From Moritella sp. Urea-trap-13 (lineage in GTDB: Bacteria > Pseudomonadota > Gammaproteobacteria > Enterobacterales > Moritellaceae), in assembly GCF_002836355.1 (NCBI RefSeq), contig NZ_PJCA01000032.1, positions 1-64,000 on the forward strand: a DNA stretch of 64,000 nucleotides, in the 5' to 3' direction. Below are positions 1-9,415 of the stretch, one piece after another. A program made the position numbers and the translations under genes. Below the pieces are notes generated by a model. That model was given only the letters and a program-made list of their open reading frames with translations, searched no databases and was not told the origin of the DNA. Position 1 is the stretch's first letter; every line of letters starts with the position of its first letter.

Positions 1-28
1 GACGTCTTGCGTCGTAGTCAGGCTGCGT

Positions 29-56
29 ATAATACGGCAACCAATTTTGAAGTCAA
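29..56 (-). promoter_or_regulatory. rRNA operon P2-type promoter
   Basis: Read on the minus strand there is TTGACT (51-56), a 16-base spacer, and TATTAT (29-34) followed by ACGCAGCC. This resembles the E. coli rrn P2 layout (TTGACT, 16 bases, TATTAT, GCAC). It points leftwards, so an rRNA operon should begin just left of base 1. The rRNA genes themselves are not in the window. Confidence 0.75.
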
Positions 57-153
57 GCACATATTTGCACTTTATTTCAGGAAGTTTAAAAAGTAACTTT
101 CGATACTGATAAACACCTTTACTTAGCGGCTGTTGCCGTGTCAGTGAGGCGCC

Positions 154-205
154 ATTATAGGGATTTAACTTTTACAGGCAAGTAATTTATAAGAAAATAA
201 TATAG
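154..205 (-). promoter_or_regulatory. rRNA operon P1-type promoter with UP element
   Basis: On the minus strand: TTGCCT (176-181), a 16-base spacer, TATAAT (154-159), then GGCGCCTCACTGACACGG. The GCGCC discriminator and the ACTGACACGG stretch are hallmarks of E. coli rrn P1 promoters. A run at 182-205 that is almost all A/T lies where the UP element should be. The predicted start is about 125 bp from the P2 start, as in E. coli rrn operons. The GC-rich discriminator implies stringent (ppGpp/DksA) control. Confidence 0.85.
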
Positions 206-277
206 CACTATCAAGCTTGGTTGTTTACCATGCTATTTGAGCATTTTACTAACATTCATGACTATATAAGGATAATA

Positions 278-820
278 ATGGCCACTTCACTTCGAGAATA
301 TCAAGGAATAGCACCGCAAATAGCTAACTCTGCTTATATAGATAAGTCAGCAGTCTTAATCGGCGATATAACAATAGCTGAGGATGTGAGTATATGGCCA
401 CTTGTCGCAGCACGTGGTGATGTAAATAAGATTTTTATTGGTGCCCGTACGAATGTACAAGATGGTTGCATATTACATGTCACCAGAAAAAGCCCGGCAA
501 ACCCAAATGGTATCCCACTACTTATAGGTGCAGATGTTACCGTCGGCCATAAAGCACTATTGCATGCCTGTACTATTGGTGATCGGGTATTAATAGGTAT
601 GGGGGCAATTGTGCTGGATGGGGCGATTATTGAAGCTGATGTCATGATCGGTGCAGGTACTTTGGTGCCACCAAGAAAAACATTAAAAAGTGGCTATCTG
701 TACATTGGCAGTCCAGCAAAGCAAGCAAGAGCACTAACGGATGAGGAAATCGCGTTTTTAAAATTATCAGCCGATAATTACGTTATCCTCAAAAATGAAT
801 ATATTGCAGATAGTCAGTAA
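278..820 (+). CDS. yrdA: gamma-type carbonic anhydrase family protein YrdA
   Basis: Left-handed beta-helix hexapeptide-repeat protein of the gamma carbonic anhydrase family, 180 residues. The three expected zinc ligands are visible: His67 in the LHV segment and His91/His96 in GHKALLH. An upstream in-frame ATG at 221 would add 19 residues unlike the family. I chose the ATG at 278 because MATSLREYQG matches the family N terminus and AAGGAT precedes it. Family members bind metal; whether this one hydrates CO2 in vivo is not known from sequence. It is convergent with aroE, with a hairpin between them. Its 5' region overlaps the upstream activating side of the divergent rRNA promoter. Confidence 0.9.
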   Translation: MATSLREYQGIAPQIANSAYIDKSAVLIGDITIAEDVSIWPLVAARGDVNKIFIGARTNVQDGCILHVTRKSPANPNGIPLLIGADVTVGHKALLHACTIGDRVLIGMGAIVLDGAIIEADVMIGAGTLVPPRKTLKSGYLYIGSPAKQARALTDEEIAFLKLSADNYVILKNEYIADSQ

Positions 821-855
821 TTTAATAAACTACTCAGATAAACCAAAATACGATC

Positions 856-884
856 ATATCCCTCTAGTCACTCTAGAGGGATAT
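856..884. terminator. hairpin between convergent yrdA and aroE
   Basis: Perfect 12-bp stem ATATCCCTCTAG / CTAGAGGGATAT with a 5-base loop, between two convergent stop codons. There is no long U tract on either side, so it is a bidirectional hairpin of terminator position rather than a textbook terminator. Confidence 0.7.
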
Positions 885-893
885 TACATACGC

Positions 894-1706
894 CTATTTA
901 ATCGTCTTTCTTAATGCCGCGAGTACAGGTGGCATAGCAGGCGTGATACCGCGCCACACTTTAAAACTTTCCGCCGCTTGTCCAACCAACATACCTAAGC
1001 CATCAATTGCTAATTCAGCACCTTGCTCTAATGCCCATAAATTAAAAACAGTCGCTTCAGCTTTATACATCATGTCGTAACAAATAGTATGTTTGCTAAT
1101 AAGAGTCGATGCAATAGGAGGAAGCGAACCAGAGAGGCTAGCCGAGGTAGAATTAATAACAAGGTCAAAATCACCCGCTAATGCGGTAAAACTACAAGCC
1201 TTGATATTGCCTTTATCAGCAAACAGTGTCGCTAACGTTTGAGCTTTTGCATCTGTTCGATTAGCGATAACCAATTCCTCAATACCTTGAGCTAATAATG
1301 GCCCGATAACACCACGTGCAGCTCCGCCAGCACCCAGTAACAAGATACGTTTATTCGCCAGCTCCATGTATTGCTGTAAATCATGCACAAGACCAAAGCC
1401 ATCAGTATTATCACCAATAATATCACCCGAGTCAGATAGCAATAATGTATTAACGGCACCAGCAAGTTTTGCTCTAGATGTTAGCTGCTGTGCAAATACA
1501 AATGCTTCTTCCTTAAAGGGCACGGTAATATTGCAACCTTTACCACCTTGCGAAAAAAAGCTTGTCATTGCTTCAGCAAAACCATCAATAGGTGCTTCGA
1601 TGGCCTGATAACTCAATTGCTGTGCTGTTTGCTGGGCAAATAAGGTATGAATCATCGGTGATTTACTGTGGTTTATTGGATTACCAAATACGGCATAACG
1701 ATCCAT
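894..1706 (-). CDS. aroE: shikimate dehydrogenase AroE
   Basis: NADP-dependent reduction of 3-dehydroshikimate to shikimate in aromatic amino acid synthesis; cytosolic; 270 residues. Visible signatures: SKS near residue 14 (shikimate contact), NITVPFKEE with the catalytic Lys, NTDG with the catalytic Asp, and the GAGGAARG dinucleotide loop. A TTG three codons upstream is possible but sits right against the AGGAG; the ATG at 1706 is correctly spaced from AGGAG and gives the family N terminus MDRYAVFGNP. It lies downstream of tsaC, 35 bp away, and is probably cotranscribed with it. Confidence 0.97.
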   Translation of the reverse strand: MDRYAVFGNPINHSKSPMIHTLFAQQTAQQLSYQAIEAPIDGFAEAMTSFFSQGGKGCNITVPFKEEAFVFAQQLTSRAKLAGAVNTLLLSDSGDIIGDNTDGFGLVHDLQQYMELANKRILLLGAGGAARGVIGPLLAQGIEELVIANRTDAKAQTLATLFADKGNIKACSFTALAGDFDLVINSTSASLSGSLPPIASTLISKHTICYDMMYKAEATVFNLWALEQGAELAIDGLGMLVGQAAESFKVWRGITPAMPPVLAALRKTIK

Positions 1707-1741
1707 ACTGCACAACTCCTGTAATGAGATAGATAAAATAG

Positions 1742-2329
1742 TTAACGGTAGATCCGGCCTGTCACAGCATCAGTGATCGTCGTAGGTTGTGCAAGTTCAC
1801 CTACAGCTTCATCAACAATAGCACCAAGTAATGGGGCAAGTTGCTGAGTGACTTCAGCCGTGGTCACACATGGTGTTAAACCAGTTAAATTAGCACTAGT
1901 AGAAGTAATCGGCCCACCAAAAGCCAGACACAATTTTTGTACCGTCGGATGTGCGGATACGCGAACTGCAATGCTATCAAATTGGCCAGTTAACCATTTC
2001 GGCACTTGCGCTTTAGCCGGCATAACCCAAGTTGCAGGGCCAGGCCAAGTTTGATTAATGTTGTCAATTTGCTGGGCAGTTAATTTGCTCAAATCAACAT
2101 AAGCATCTAGCTGCGTTAAGTTAGCGGCAATTAAGATAAGTCCTTTTTCAATCGGCCGTTGTTTGATGGAGAGTAATCGCTGTACCGCTTGTTCATTCAT
2201 CGGATCACAACCCAAGCCAAATACAGCTTCCGTTGGATAAGCAATAACTTTTTGATTTTGTAACGCTGTTACCGCGTTGAGAATAGCTGGTGAATTATGC
2301 ACAGTAATATATCTATTATTAATAGTCAT
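1742..2329 (-). CDS. tsaC: threonylcarbamoyl-AMP synthase TsaC (YrdC/RimN)
   Basis: Makes threonylcarbamoyl-AMP from Thr, bicarbonate and ATP, the first step of the t6A37 modification of ANN-decoding tRNAs. It is 195 residues, close to the 190 of E. coli TsaC. Conserved segments: AYPTEAVFGLGCDP near residue 31, KQRPIEKGLILIAAN, WPGPATWV and TSTSANLTG. A weak ribosome site precedes the ATG. t6A is the substrate of TcdA, which is encoded in this window at 34017-34817, though the two genes are not linked. Confidence 0.96.
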   Translation of the reverse strand: MTINNRYITVHNSPAILNAVTALQNQKVIAYPTEAVFGLGCDPMNEQAVQRLLSIKQRPIEKGLILIAANLTQLDAYVDLSKLTAQQIDNINQTWPGPATWVMPAKAQVPKWLTGQFDSIAVRVSAHPTVQKLCLAFGGPITSTSANLTGLTPCVTTAEVTQQLAPLLGAIVDEAVGELAQPTTITDAVTGRIYR

Positions 2330-2336
2330 AAATTAA

Positions 2337-2360
2337 AAATGGTAGCTTACGCTACCATTT
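2337..2360 (-). terminator. terminator downstream of purE
   Basis: AAATGGTAGC / GCTACCATTT stem of 10 bp with a TTAC loop. Read on the minus strand it is followed by a short T run. It sits only 8 bases before the tsaC start, so it separates purE from tsaC-aroE and may also shape tsaC translation. Confidence 0.75.
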
Positions 2361-2400
2361 CTTACTCTATAACGACAGTTATAAGCTTAGTTATTACCAA

Positions 2401-2910
2401 TTACAGTGCTTTTAACTTAGCTTGTAGTGCTGCGTCTTTAGCAATGATGCTTTCTGCATTAGCTTGACGTTCGGCTTTTACTTTAGCAGCCATTTCTGGA
2501 TTACCGATAGCTAGCATTTGTGCAGCAAGGTAACCCGCATTTTTAGCACCAGCACTACCAATTGCTACACAAGCAACAGGTACACCACCAGGCATTTGCA
2601 CTGTTGATAATAAAGCATCCATACCTTGTAACGGGCCTGCGTCAATTGGCACGCCAATAACAGGATGAGTCGTAATGCCTGCTACCGCGCCAGCTAAATG
2701 TGCAGCTAAACCAGCGGCACAGATAAACACAGCACAACCGCGACTTTCAGCATCAGTCACATACTGGTGTGTCGCTGCTGGAGTACGGTGAGCAGAAGTT
2801 ACTTTCACTTCATACTTAATTTCAAATGATTTAAGTACGTTCAGTGTCGCCTGCATGACAGGTAAATCTGAATCTGAGCCCATTAATACTGCAACAAATT
2901 GTGTAGACAT
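2401..2910 (-). CDS. purE: N5-carboxyaminoimidazole ribonucleotide mutase PurE
   Basis: Purine synthesis: converts N5-CAIR to CAIR. The 169 residues match E. coli PurE in length. Seen: [10 protein letters not shown] near the N terminus, SAHRTPA, and the AAHLAG and MPGGVPV segments. AHRTP is class I-like, a class normally paired with the ATP-dependent PurK. No purK is adjacent: only 61 bp separate purE from yrdD. In Vibrio the comparable block, as I recall it, has purK between these genes. Either purK is elsewhere or this PurE works with unassisted carboxylation. A RBS (AAGGGA) precedes the ATG. Confidence 0.96.
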   Translation of the reverse strand: MSTQFVAVLMGSDSDLPVMQATLNVLKSFEIKYEVKVTSAHRTPAATHQYVTDAESRGCAVFICAAGLAAHLAGAVAGITTHPVIGVPIDAGPLQGMDALLSTVQMPGGVPVACVAIGSAGAKNAGYLAAQMLAIGNPEMAAKVKAERQANAESIIAKDAALQAKLKAL

Positions 2911-2971
2911 AATTATTCCCTTTCCGTATGAGTTATTTTTAATTGGTTAAATTAATTGATAGTGTTAATCA

Positions 2972-3541
2972 CTATTCTAATAAAGCACGCTTATAGCCAC
3001 AGCTTTTCTGTGGACAGATAAGTTGTTTTCCATTACTGGTTTTCTTTTCAACTAAAATGCCCCAGTGACACTCAGGACATTCTTCTGAAACAGGTTTGAA
3101 ATTAATAATGTATTTACACTTAGGGTATTTATTACAAGAATAAAATGTCTTGCCGAAACGTGATTTTTTCTGCAGTAAATCACCCGATTTACACTGTGGA
3201 CAAGTTATGCCGGTCTCATCTGGGGTTTCTGTTTTCGACATATAATTGCAAGTGGGGAATTGGGTACAACCGATAAAGAAGCCATAACGACCACGTTTCA
3301 ACGCGAGCTCATGCTGACACTCTGGACATTCAGAGCCAACAAGGGTTTTGTTATCTTCGAAATGAGATTGATTTGATAAAGGGCGTGAATAATCACAATT
3401 TGGATAATTATTACAACCTAAAAATGGCCCAGATTTGGCATTTTTAATACTTAACTCAGCGCCGCATTGCGGGCACGTCTCGTACTCTTTTTCCAAGGCA
3501 TGTTCATGAACTGTAAATAGTTTGTCGTCATTTTTAGACAT
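2972..3541 (-). CDS. yrdD: topoisomerase-type zinc-finger protein YrdD
   Basis: 189-residue protein built almost entirely of four C4 zinc ribbons of the topoisomerase I C-terminal type (zf-C4_Topoisom): CPQCG...CNNYPNC, CPECQ...CTQFPTC, CPQCK...CNKYPKC and CPECH...CPQKSC. The catalytic part of topoisomerase I is absent, so a stand-alone nucleic-acid-binding role is likely. The first finger opens near residue 18. Its place between smg and purE is the conserved gammaproteobacterial position. Function is otherwise unknown. Confidence 0.9.
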   Translation of the reverse strand: MSKNDDKLFTVHEHALEKEYETCPQCGAELSIKNAKSGPFLGCNNYPNCDYSRPLSNQSHFEDNKTLVGSECPECQHELALKRGRYGFFIGCTQFPTCNYMSKTETPDETGITCPQCKSGDLLQKKSRFGKTFYSCNKYPKCKYIINFKPVSEECPECHWGILVEKKTSNGKQLICPQKSCGYKRALLE

Positions 3542-3648
3542 TTGAACAATTTTTAAGTGAATAATTGATGGGCGAATATTAGCAAAGTTGACATTTTATG
3601 CCAGTATTTAATGTAATTAAAATCACCCGATCACTATATCATTAAAGT

Positions 3649-4125
3649 TTAATGCAAGTAGTTGTGCTCTTTAGCATGTACTAATTCTTCCATTTGCAAA
3701 TAGGCTTCCTCACCGTCTGGCACGTTGAATAACACCATTAAAATGACCCACTTAATATCATCAAGATCTAAATTAGTATTTTCCAATTCAACTAATCGAG
3801 CAATTGCCATTTCTCTGGTTTCAATATTAAGTACAGAAATATGTTCTAAAAAGAGGAGAAAACCACGACATTCAGTATTGATATAGAATTGCTCAGCGTC
3901 AGTGTAAATTCGCATCGAACTAACACTGGATACTTGTAGATGTGTTTGCACGCCACCATCACGCATCTCAACTAAATGTTCAATCCATGTCATTGCTTTG
4001 AGTATTTCAGCTTCAGCAAAACCAGCCTCAAGTAACTCATCGAGCAAGTTATCTCGATCAACTAAAAACTCAGATTCATTTTGTTCATAAAAATTTTCGA
4101 AAAGATAAATAAGTACATCTAACAT
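3649..4125 (-). CDS. smg: Smg family protein
   Basis: 158-residue member of the Smg (DUF494) family, very similar in layout to the 157-residue E. coli protein: MLDVLIYLFEN at the start, SMRIYT, CRGFLLFLE, LNIETREM and DLKWVILMVLFN. I set the start at the ATG at 4125, preceded by AGGAGG. That ATG shares its first A with the dprA stop codon (TAATG), so translation is probably coupled to dprA. The biological role of Smg is not established; it is nearly always next to dprA. Confidence 0.95.
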   Translation of the reverse strand: MLDVLIYLFENFYEQNESEFLVDRDNLLDELLEAGFAEAEILKAMTWIEHLVEMRDGGVQTHLQVSSVSSMRIYTDAEQFYINTECRGFLLFLEHISVLNIETREMAIARLVELENTNLDLDDIKWVILMVLFNVPDGEEAYLQMEELVHAKEHNYLH

Positions 4126-5234
4126 TAGCCCCTCCTTTGCGATCTCACATAACCACCGGGCACAGCATTGATCCAATTATCAAGTTCGAGTTCAATTAAA
4201 CTCGTTAATACTTGGCTAACGGGTTGTTGGCTGCGCTCAGCAATTAGATCTGCTGTCGTTACTTCATAACCGACACTATCTAAGATAATTTGATTTGGCA
4301 ATGAAACAGTTTCGGGTTCAGGGCTGAACAGGTCTGTTTGCTCAAAATTCGTACGTACATTTATATATGTGAGTTCATCGGTAATATCGCTAGTTTGAGT
4401 AATCAACTTCGCCCCTTGCTGGATTAAATAATGACAACCAGCAGCCATCGGATTATCAATCGCTCCTGGCAACGCAAAGACCTCTCGGCCTTGTTCAAGA
4501 GCACAACGCGCTGAAATTAATGAACCACTGTTCAATGCGGCTTCTATCACCACAACACCCAGTGATAAACCACTGACAATGCGATTACGACGGGGAAAAT
4601 GCTCAGGTCGAGCTTGGGTAAAAGGACTAAATTCAGAGACTAATGCGCCTTGTTCTCGAATCTGCTGAGCTAATTTTTGGTGACGCTTAGGATAAATATT
4701 GGCTAACCCGGTCCCTAACACGGCAATAGTATGTCCTTTGGCTGCTAATACACTGCGGTGACACTCACTATCGACGCCAATAGCAAGACCACTGGTGACG
4801 ACTAATCCCAATTGCACTAGCTCTGCAGCAAAGTTGTGTGCATGGCGTTTGCCATAATAGCTTGGCGCACGTGTACCAACCATGGCGATTTGTGGTTGCG
4901 ATATTAATTCAACATTACCTTCGACGTACAAAAGCAAAGGTGGAGAGGGAATATTTTTTAATGCCAGTGGGTAGAGACTGCTGGTGATAGGGATTAGGTA
5001 ACGATTATCTTGTCCTGCAAGCCAATTGAGGCTGTTTTCAATCGCCTGCCAATCGGGATTTAGGATGGCTTGTTGCTGCGCGGAATCTAAACCAAGCGAT
5101 TGTAGATACTGCGCAGAACTGGTAAATAATTTAGTTAACGAGGTTTTTTGTAATAGTTTTAGCGCCCTACTGCCCCCTATTTTGGGAACGTCATATAATG
5201 CTAACCAATATTTATCTTGCTCATTAACCATCAT
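4125..5234 (-). CDS. dprA: DNA-processing protein DprA (Smf)
   Basis: 369-residue DprA: binds incoming single-stranded DNA and loads RecA during natural transformation; many gammaproteobacteria keep it without obvious competence. Seen: an N-terminal helix-hairpin region, the Rossmann-like core with GTRAPSYYGKRHAHNF, TSGLAIGVDSECHR, FPRRNRIVSGL and EALNSGSLISARCALEQGRE, and a C-terminal winged-helix region (about residues 310-365). Two ATGs in tandem form the start. The gene overlaps smg by one base and follows the LysM gene by 20 bp, forming a three-gene operon. Confidence 0.95.
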   Translation of the reverse strand: MMVNEQDKYWLALYDVPKIGGSRALKLLQKTSLTKLFTSSAQYLQSLGLDSAQQQAILNPDWQAIENSLNWLAGQDNRYLIPITSSLYPLALKNIPSPPLLLYVEGNVELISQPQIAMVGTRAPSYYGKRHAHNFAAELVQLGLVVTSGLAIGVDSECHRSVLAAKGHTIAVLGTGLANIYPKRHQKLAQQIREQGALVSEFSPFTQARPEHFPRRNRIVSGLSLGVVVIEAALNSGSLISARCALEQGREVFALPGAIDNPMAAGCHYLIQQGAKLITQTSDITDELTYINVRTNFEQTDLFSPEPETVSLPNQIILDSVGYEVTTADLIAERSQQPVSQVLTSLIELELDNWINAVPGGYVRSQRRG

Positions 5235-5254
5235 TACACTTTACACCCTAGTTA

Positions 5255-6346
5255 TCATAAGTTACTTACCTTATCGCTAAGTTTAATCACTTGTGAGCTA
5301 TGTGTAATAAGCGCAAGGCTTACTTTGTCGTAAACTTTGAACACCATCATTTCTCCGACCCGTTCATCTGGGAGCTGTAACTCATTTTTATCAGAAAATA
5401 GCTTATCGTATTGGTTAATTTGCTCACTATAATCAAAATCCAGGTCTTGCTCATGCCGAATAATTGTTTTACCGCGTTTTAATACCGCGAATACATCTCC
5501 GGCACCAACGCTGTCACGCCAGCCACGATTGATGACCACAACATCATTTTTACCAATCGTACTGTATTGTTCATCCGCAGCGACAATTAAACCATCACTG
5601 GCCAACTGGAAATTACGCGGTTGGAAATAAACTGGTAAACGCTCTTGCTCAGGCATGGGTAATAATCGATCACCTTTACGCGCTTCTTTAGTACTTTTCA
5701 AAATCAATAATTTGGCTGGGATCGTTTCCGACCCGGTATTGACCACGCGCGCGATCGCAATAAACTCCACTTCATTACCTAACTTTTCATTCGTAACAGG
5801 GTCTATATAAGTACGACCGCGACGATAAATACCGTACTGCCCCGGTTTTAACGAACTGGAGGCAAAGATACTGTGGCCAACAATAAATGTACTATTGCCA
5901 TCATTATTGCCTAAGATCACAGGAGCCTGCTTTAATTTATCATCGCCAGCGACATAGTCTCGACTTAAAAAAGAATTGATCAGTTTTAACGGTATCGTCG
6001 GAATAGCCTGACTGCCTTTTAATTCAGGTCGCGCTTTAGGGGACACTTTGACTATCCGCTTACGTACATGATTACGTACTAAGCGTGGTTGCCCATCAAC
6101 AAAGATTAATTGTAGTTTATCACCGGGGTAGATAAGATGCGGATCATCAAGTTCCGGGTTGGCATCCCATAACTGCGGCCATAACCACGGACTTTGTAAA
6201 TACTTATTCGATATATCCCAAAGCGTATCACCTTCTTTAACGATGTACTCTGTGGGGTATTGATTTTTTAAGTTTAAGCTATCAGCGTGCGCTAAAAAGG
6301 GTAACATAGCGGCTAAAGCAAAGATCAAACGACGTTTTATGGACAT
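5255..6346 (-). CDS. secreted LysM peptidoglycan-binding protein
   Basis: 363 residues with a cleavable signal peptide (cleavage after AHA, about residue 21). One LysM domain follows near residues 33-80: YIVKEGDTLWDISNKYL...LIYPGDKLQL, with an inserted WLWPQLWDAN as in this family. The remaining 280 residues match no catalytic domain I recognise. A LysM protein of this type sits upstream of dprA and divergent from def in many Vibrio and Shewanella genomes. It probably acts at the periplasmic peptidoglycan. The RBS is AGGAAAGG just before the ATG. Confidence 0.88.
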   Translation of the reverse strand: MSIKRRLIFALAAMLPFLAHADSLNLKNQYPTEYIVKEGDTLWDISNKYLQSPWLWPQLWDANPELDDPHLIYPGDKLQLIFVDGQPRLVRNHVRKRIVKVSPKARPELKGSQAIPTIPLKLINSFLSRDYVAGDDKLKQAPVILGNNDGNSTFIVGHSIFASSSLKPGQYGIYRRGRTYIDPVTNEKLGNEVEFIAIARVVNTGSETIPAKLLILKSTKEARKGDRLLPMPEQERLPVYFQPRNFQLASDGLIVAADEQYSTIGKNDVVVINRGWRDSVGAGDVFAVLKRGKTIIRHEQDLDFDYSEQINQYDKLFSDKNELQLPDERVGEMMVFKVYDKVSLALITHSSQVIKLSDKVSNL

Positions 6347-6451
6347 ATCCTTTCCTAATTGTTGTTTGAACGCTTATATTTATAGTGATTATTGTAACGT
6401 TATACGTCAAAATTAAGCGTTATTTGAATCCATTCAAAATAAGAAAGTACC

Positions 6452-6955
6452 ATGGCTATATTAGAAGTTTTACATTTTCCTGATGATCGATTAAGAAAGA
6501 TTGCTCAACCTGTGCAGGAAATCACACTGGCGACACAAACGATCATCGATGACATGCTCGACACCATGTATGCCGAAGAAGGCATAGGGTTAGCCGCTGT
6601 ACAAGTCAATATTTTACAACGTATTGTCGTTATCGATGTGTCAGGAACACGTAATGAACCTCTAGTCCTTATAAACCCGGTCATTACCGAAAAATACGGC
6701 GATACAGGGATTGAAGAAGGCTGCCTTTCGGTACCAGATTCACGGGCTTTTGTGCCGCGCGCAGAAAGCGTAACCGTGACAGCATTAGACCGTGAAGGTA
6801 ATGAGCTTACACTAGAAGCCCATGATTTATTAGCCATTTGTTTACAGCACGAATTGGACCATCTGAATGGTAAATTGTTCATTGACTATTTATCTGTGCT
6901 GAAACAGCAAAGAATTCGGAAAAAGCTAGAAAAACTAGCACGTCAAAATAAATAA
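6452..6955 (+). CDS. def: peptide deformylase Def
   Basis: Removes the formyl group from the N-terminal Met of nascent proteins; Fe(II)/Zn enzyme at the ribosome exit. All three family motifs are present: GIGLAAVQ (motif 1), EGCLSVP (motif 2, metal-binding Cys) and QHELDHLNG (motif 3, HExxH). 167 residues, normal length. It starts an operon with fmt (22 bp downstream) and rsmB, divergent from the LysM-dprA-smg operon; the 105-bp gap must hold both promoters. Confidence 0.98.
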   Translation: MAILEVLHFPDDRLRKIAQPVQEITLATQTIIDDMLDTMYAEEGIGLAAVQVNILQRIVVIDVSGTRNEPLVLINPVITEKYGDTGIEEGCLSVPDSRAFVPRAESVTVTALDREGNELTLEAHDLLAICLQHELDHLNGKLFIDYLSVLKQQRIRKKLEKLARQNK

Positions 6956-6977
6956 GAATACAAAATAGGAATTAACC

Positions 6978-7931
6978 TTGACCAAACCATTACGCATTAT
7001 TTTTGCCGGCACCCCTGATTTTGCCGCCAAACACCTCTCTGCATTACTAAATTCAGAGCATGAAGTGATCGCGGTATATAGCCAACCCGATCGTCCAGCA
7101 GGTCGCGGTAAAAAACTAAAACTAAGTGACGTAAAGCAACTTGCTGTGAGCCATGAAATTCCGGTATACCAACCAGTTAGTTTACGTAACGAAGAAGCAC
7201 AACAACAATTATTGGCGTTAAACGCAGATCTAATGGTGGTGGTTGCTTACGGATTAATCCTGCCACAGATCGTACTTGATACACCGCATTTAGGCTGTAT
7301 TAACGTACACGGTTCATTATTACCAAGATGGCGTGGTGCAGCACCAATCCAACGTTCAATCTGGGCTGGTGATGCAGAAACAGGCGTCACGATTATGCAA
7401 ATGGACTTAGGCCTTGATACGGGTGCTATGTTGCATAAAGTGACCTGTCCGATTGCGGCTGATGAAACCAGTGCCAGTTTATATGACCGACTTGCCGAGC
7501 TTGGACCGCAAGGATTACTAGAAACATTAGTCCAAATCAGTAACAATACAGCCGTTGCGCAAGTGCAAGATGACGCACAAGCCAACTACGCATCAAAACT
7601 AAGTAAAGAAGAAGCCAACATCGATTGGACTCAGTCGGCTGTTGCTATCGAACGTCAAGTTCGTGCTTTTAACCCTTGGCCTGTAAGCTACACCCAAATT
7701 GCAGAACAGAATGTTAAGATTTGGCAAGCAAGTGTCAGTGAAGACACCACAGATGCACAACCTGGTACTGTTATAGCAGCAACCAAACTGGGCATCCAAG
7801 TTGCTACCGGTGATGGCGTATTAACGTTATTAAACCTGCAACTTGCGGGCAAAAAGGCCATGCCAGTTCAAGACATTCTAAACGCTCGTAAAGAGTGGTT
7901 TACTGTTGGTCAATTACTAAATTCTATTTAA
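6978..7931 (+). CDS. fmt: methionyl-tRNA formyltransferase Fmt
   Basis: Formylates initiator Met-tRNA using 10-formyl-THF. 317 residues. The N-terminal GART-type domain shows [13 protein letters not shown], the [17 protein letters not shown] active-site segment and the LDTGAML loop; a C-terminal OB-like domain follows from about residue 208. The start codon is TTG, chosen because the next residues align with E. coli Fmt ([13 protein letters not shown] at the same offset) and AGGA precedes it. Second gene of def-fmt-rsmB. Confidence 0.97.
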   Translation: MTKPLRIIFAGTPDFAAKHLSALLNSEHEVIAVYSQPDRPAGRGKKLKLSDVKQLAVSHEIPVYQPVSLRNEEAQQQLLALNADLMVVVAYGLILPQIVLDTPHLGCINVHGSLLPRWRGAAPIQRSIWAGDAETGVTIMQMDLGLDTGAMLHKVTCPIAADETSASLYDRLAELGPQGLLETLVQISNNTAVAQVQDDAQANYASKLSKEEANIDWTQSAVAIERQVRAFNPWPVSYTQIAEQNVKIWQASVSEDTTDAQPGTVIAATKLGIQVATGDGVLTLLNLQLAGKKAMPVQDILNARKEWFTVGQLLNSI

Positions 7932-7981
7932 TACTTATAACCGCTCAAACATATTGGGCGATTTACCTCGGATATATATAC

Positions 7982-9277
7982 ATGAAAACCAGAGCTAGCG
8001 CCGCAAAAGTACTTTACCAAGTTGTTGATAGAGGTCAGTCATTGACGACAGCCTTACCGATTGCACAGCAATTATTACCTGCCAAGGATCGTGCTTTACT
8101 ACAGGAGATCTGTTACGGCGTATTGCGCTGGTTACCTCGTCTTGAGTTTATTAGCCGTCAACTAATGAGCAAACCCTTAATTGGTAAGCAAAGACCCGTG
8201 CATTTCTTAATCTTGGTGGGTTTATATCAATTAAAATATATGCGTATCCCGGCACATGCTGCAGTAGCTGAAACGGTAAATGCCATTAAGGTATTAAAAT
8301 CACCGAAACTGAGTGGCCTAGTCAATGCTATTTTACGTAATTATCAACGTCAACAAGACGACCTTGAAACCCTAGCAGACGGTAACGACGCGTGTAAATT
8401 TGGCCATCCAGGTTGGTTAATCAAGCGCATTAAAGCCGCTTACCCTAAGCAGTGGCAAGCTGTGTTAACGGCGAACAACGAACGTCCACCTATGTGGATC
8501 CGTGTTAACCAACAGCACCATAACCGCAGCGACTACCAAGCACTGCTTGCAGCTGACGATATTGCTGCTGAAATAGTTGATAGCGCAGATTCAGCATTAC
8601 GCTTAGAAAAACCAACTGATGTTTACAAGCTTGCAGGTTTTGCTGAAGGCCATAGCTCGGTACAAGATGGCGCTGCACAATTTGCCGCACAATTCTTAGA
8701 TGCACAGCCGGGTGAGCTAGTACTCGATGCTTGTGCTGCTCCAGGTGGTAAAACAGCACACATTTTAGAACGCCAACCAGCACTAAAACATCTGGTAGCA
8801 GTAGATTTTGATGAAACGCGTCTAGCACGTGTACAAGAAAATCTAACTCGCATGCAGTTAGAAGCGGAGCTCATTCACGGTGATGCCAGCAAGCCTGAAG
8901 ATTGGTGGAAAGGTGATAAATTTGACCGTATTCTGCTAGATGCACCTTGTAGTGCAACCGGTGTTATTCGTCGTCATCCTGATATCAAATGGTTACGTCG
9001 CGACTCTGATATCGCGCCATTAGTACAACTGCAAGCTGAAATTTTAGATGCCATGTGGCAACAACTAAAACCAGGTGGCACCCTGTTATACGCAACATGT
9101 TCAATTCTACCTGCTGAAAACAGTGAGCAAATTAGTCAGTTTGTCGCGCGTACAACTGATGCAGTACTAATACCACTCAATGCAAACAGTGAAGACAAAG
9201 CATTTAGCTGGCAGATCCTACCGAATACCCAAGGTATGGATGGGTTCTTCTACGCTAAGTTACAAAAAAAAGCATAA
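7982..9277 (+). CDS. rsmB: 16S rRNA m5C967 methyltransferase RsmB (Sun)
   Basis: SAM-dependent methylation of C967 in 16S rRNA. 431 residues against 429 in E. coli. A NusB-like RNA-binding domain spans about residues 1-140, and the methyltransferase core follows with [33 protein letters not shown] (motif IV Cys) and [11 protein letters not shown] (catalytic Cys of motif VI). A longer frame begins at 7895 inside fmt, but the ATG at 7982 matches the family start [11 protein letters not shown]. It is 50 bp after fmt. Confidence 0.97.
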   Translation: MKTRASAAKVLYQVVDRGQSLTTALPIAQQLLPAKDRALLQEICYGVLRWLPRLEFISRQLMSKPLIGKQRPVHFLILVGLYQLKYMRIPAHAAVAETVNAIKVLKSPKLSGLVNAILRNYQRQQDDLETLADGNDACKFGHPGWLIKRIKAAYPKQWQAVLTANNERPPMWIRVNQQHHNRSDYQALLAADDIAAEIVDSADSALRLEKPTDVYKLAGFAEGHSSVQDGAAQFAAQFLDAQPGELVLDACAAPGGKTAHILERQPALKHLVAVDFDETRLARVQENLTRMQLEAELIHGDASKPEDWWKGDKFDRILLDAPCSATGVIRRHPDIKWLRRDSDIAPLVQLQAEILDAMWQQLKPGGTLLYATCSILPAENSEQISQFVARTTDAVLIPLNANSEDKAFSWQILPNTQGMDGFFYAKLQKKA

Positions 9278-9289
9278 CCGTATAGTCTT

Positions 9290-9325
9290 TATAGCCAGTT
9301 GTTGAATCAGCATCAATTGGCTATA
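9290..9325 (+). terminator. hairpin after rsmB
   Basis: TATAGCCAGTTG / CAATTGGCTATA form a 12-bp stem with one G-T pair and a 12-base loop, directly after the rsmB stop. There is no U tract, so termination may be weak, allowing some read-through to trkA. Confidence 0.5.
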
Positions 9326-9415
9326 AACTATTGCCGTTATTCAACTTTCGCTTAGATAGGCGTAGAATAGCGTAATCAAAACAGATCACGACAATTTTAT
9401 TTGGTGCGAGGTTAA

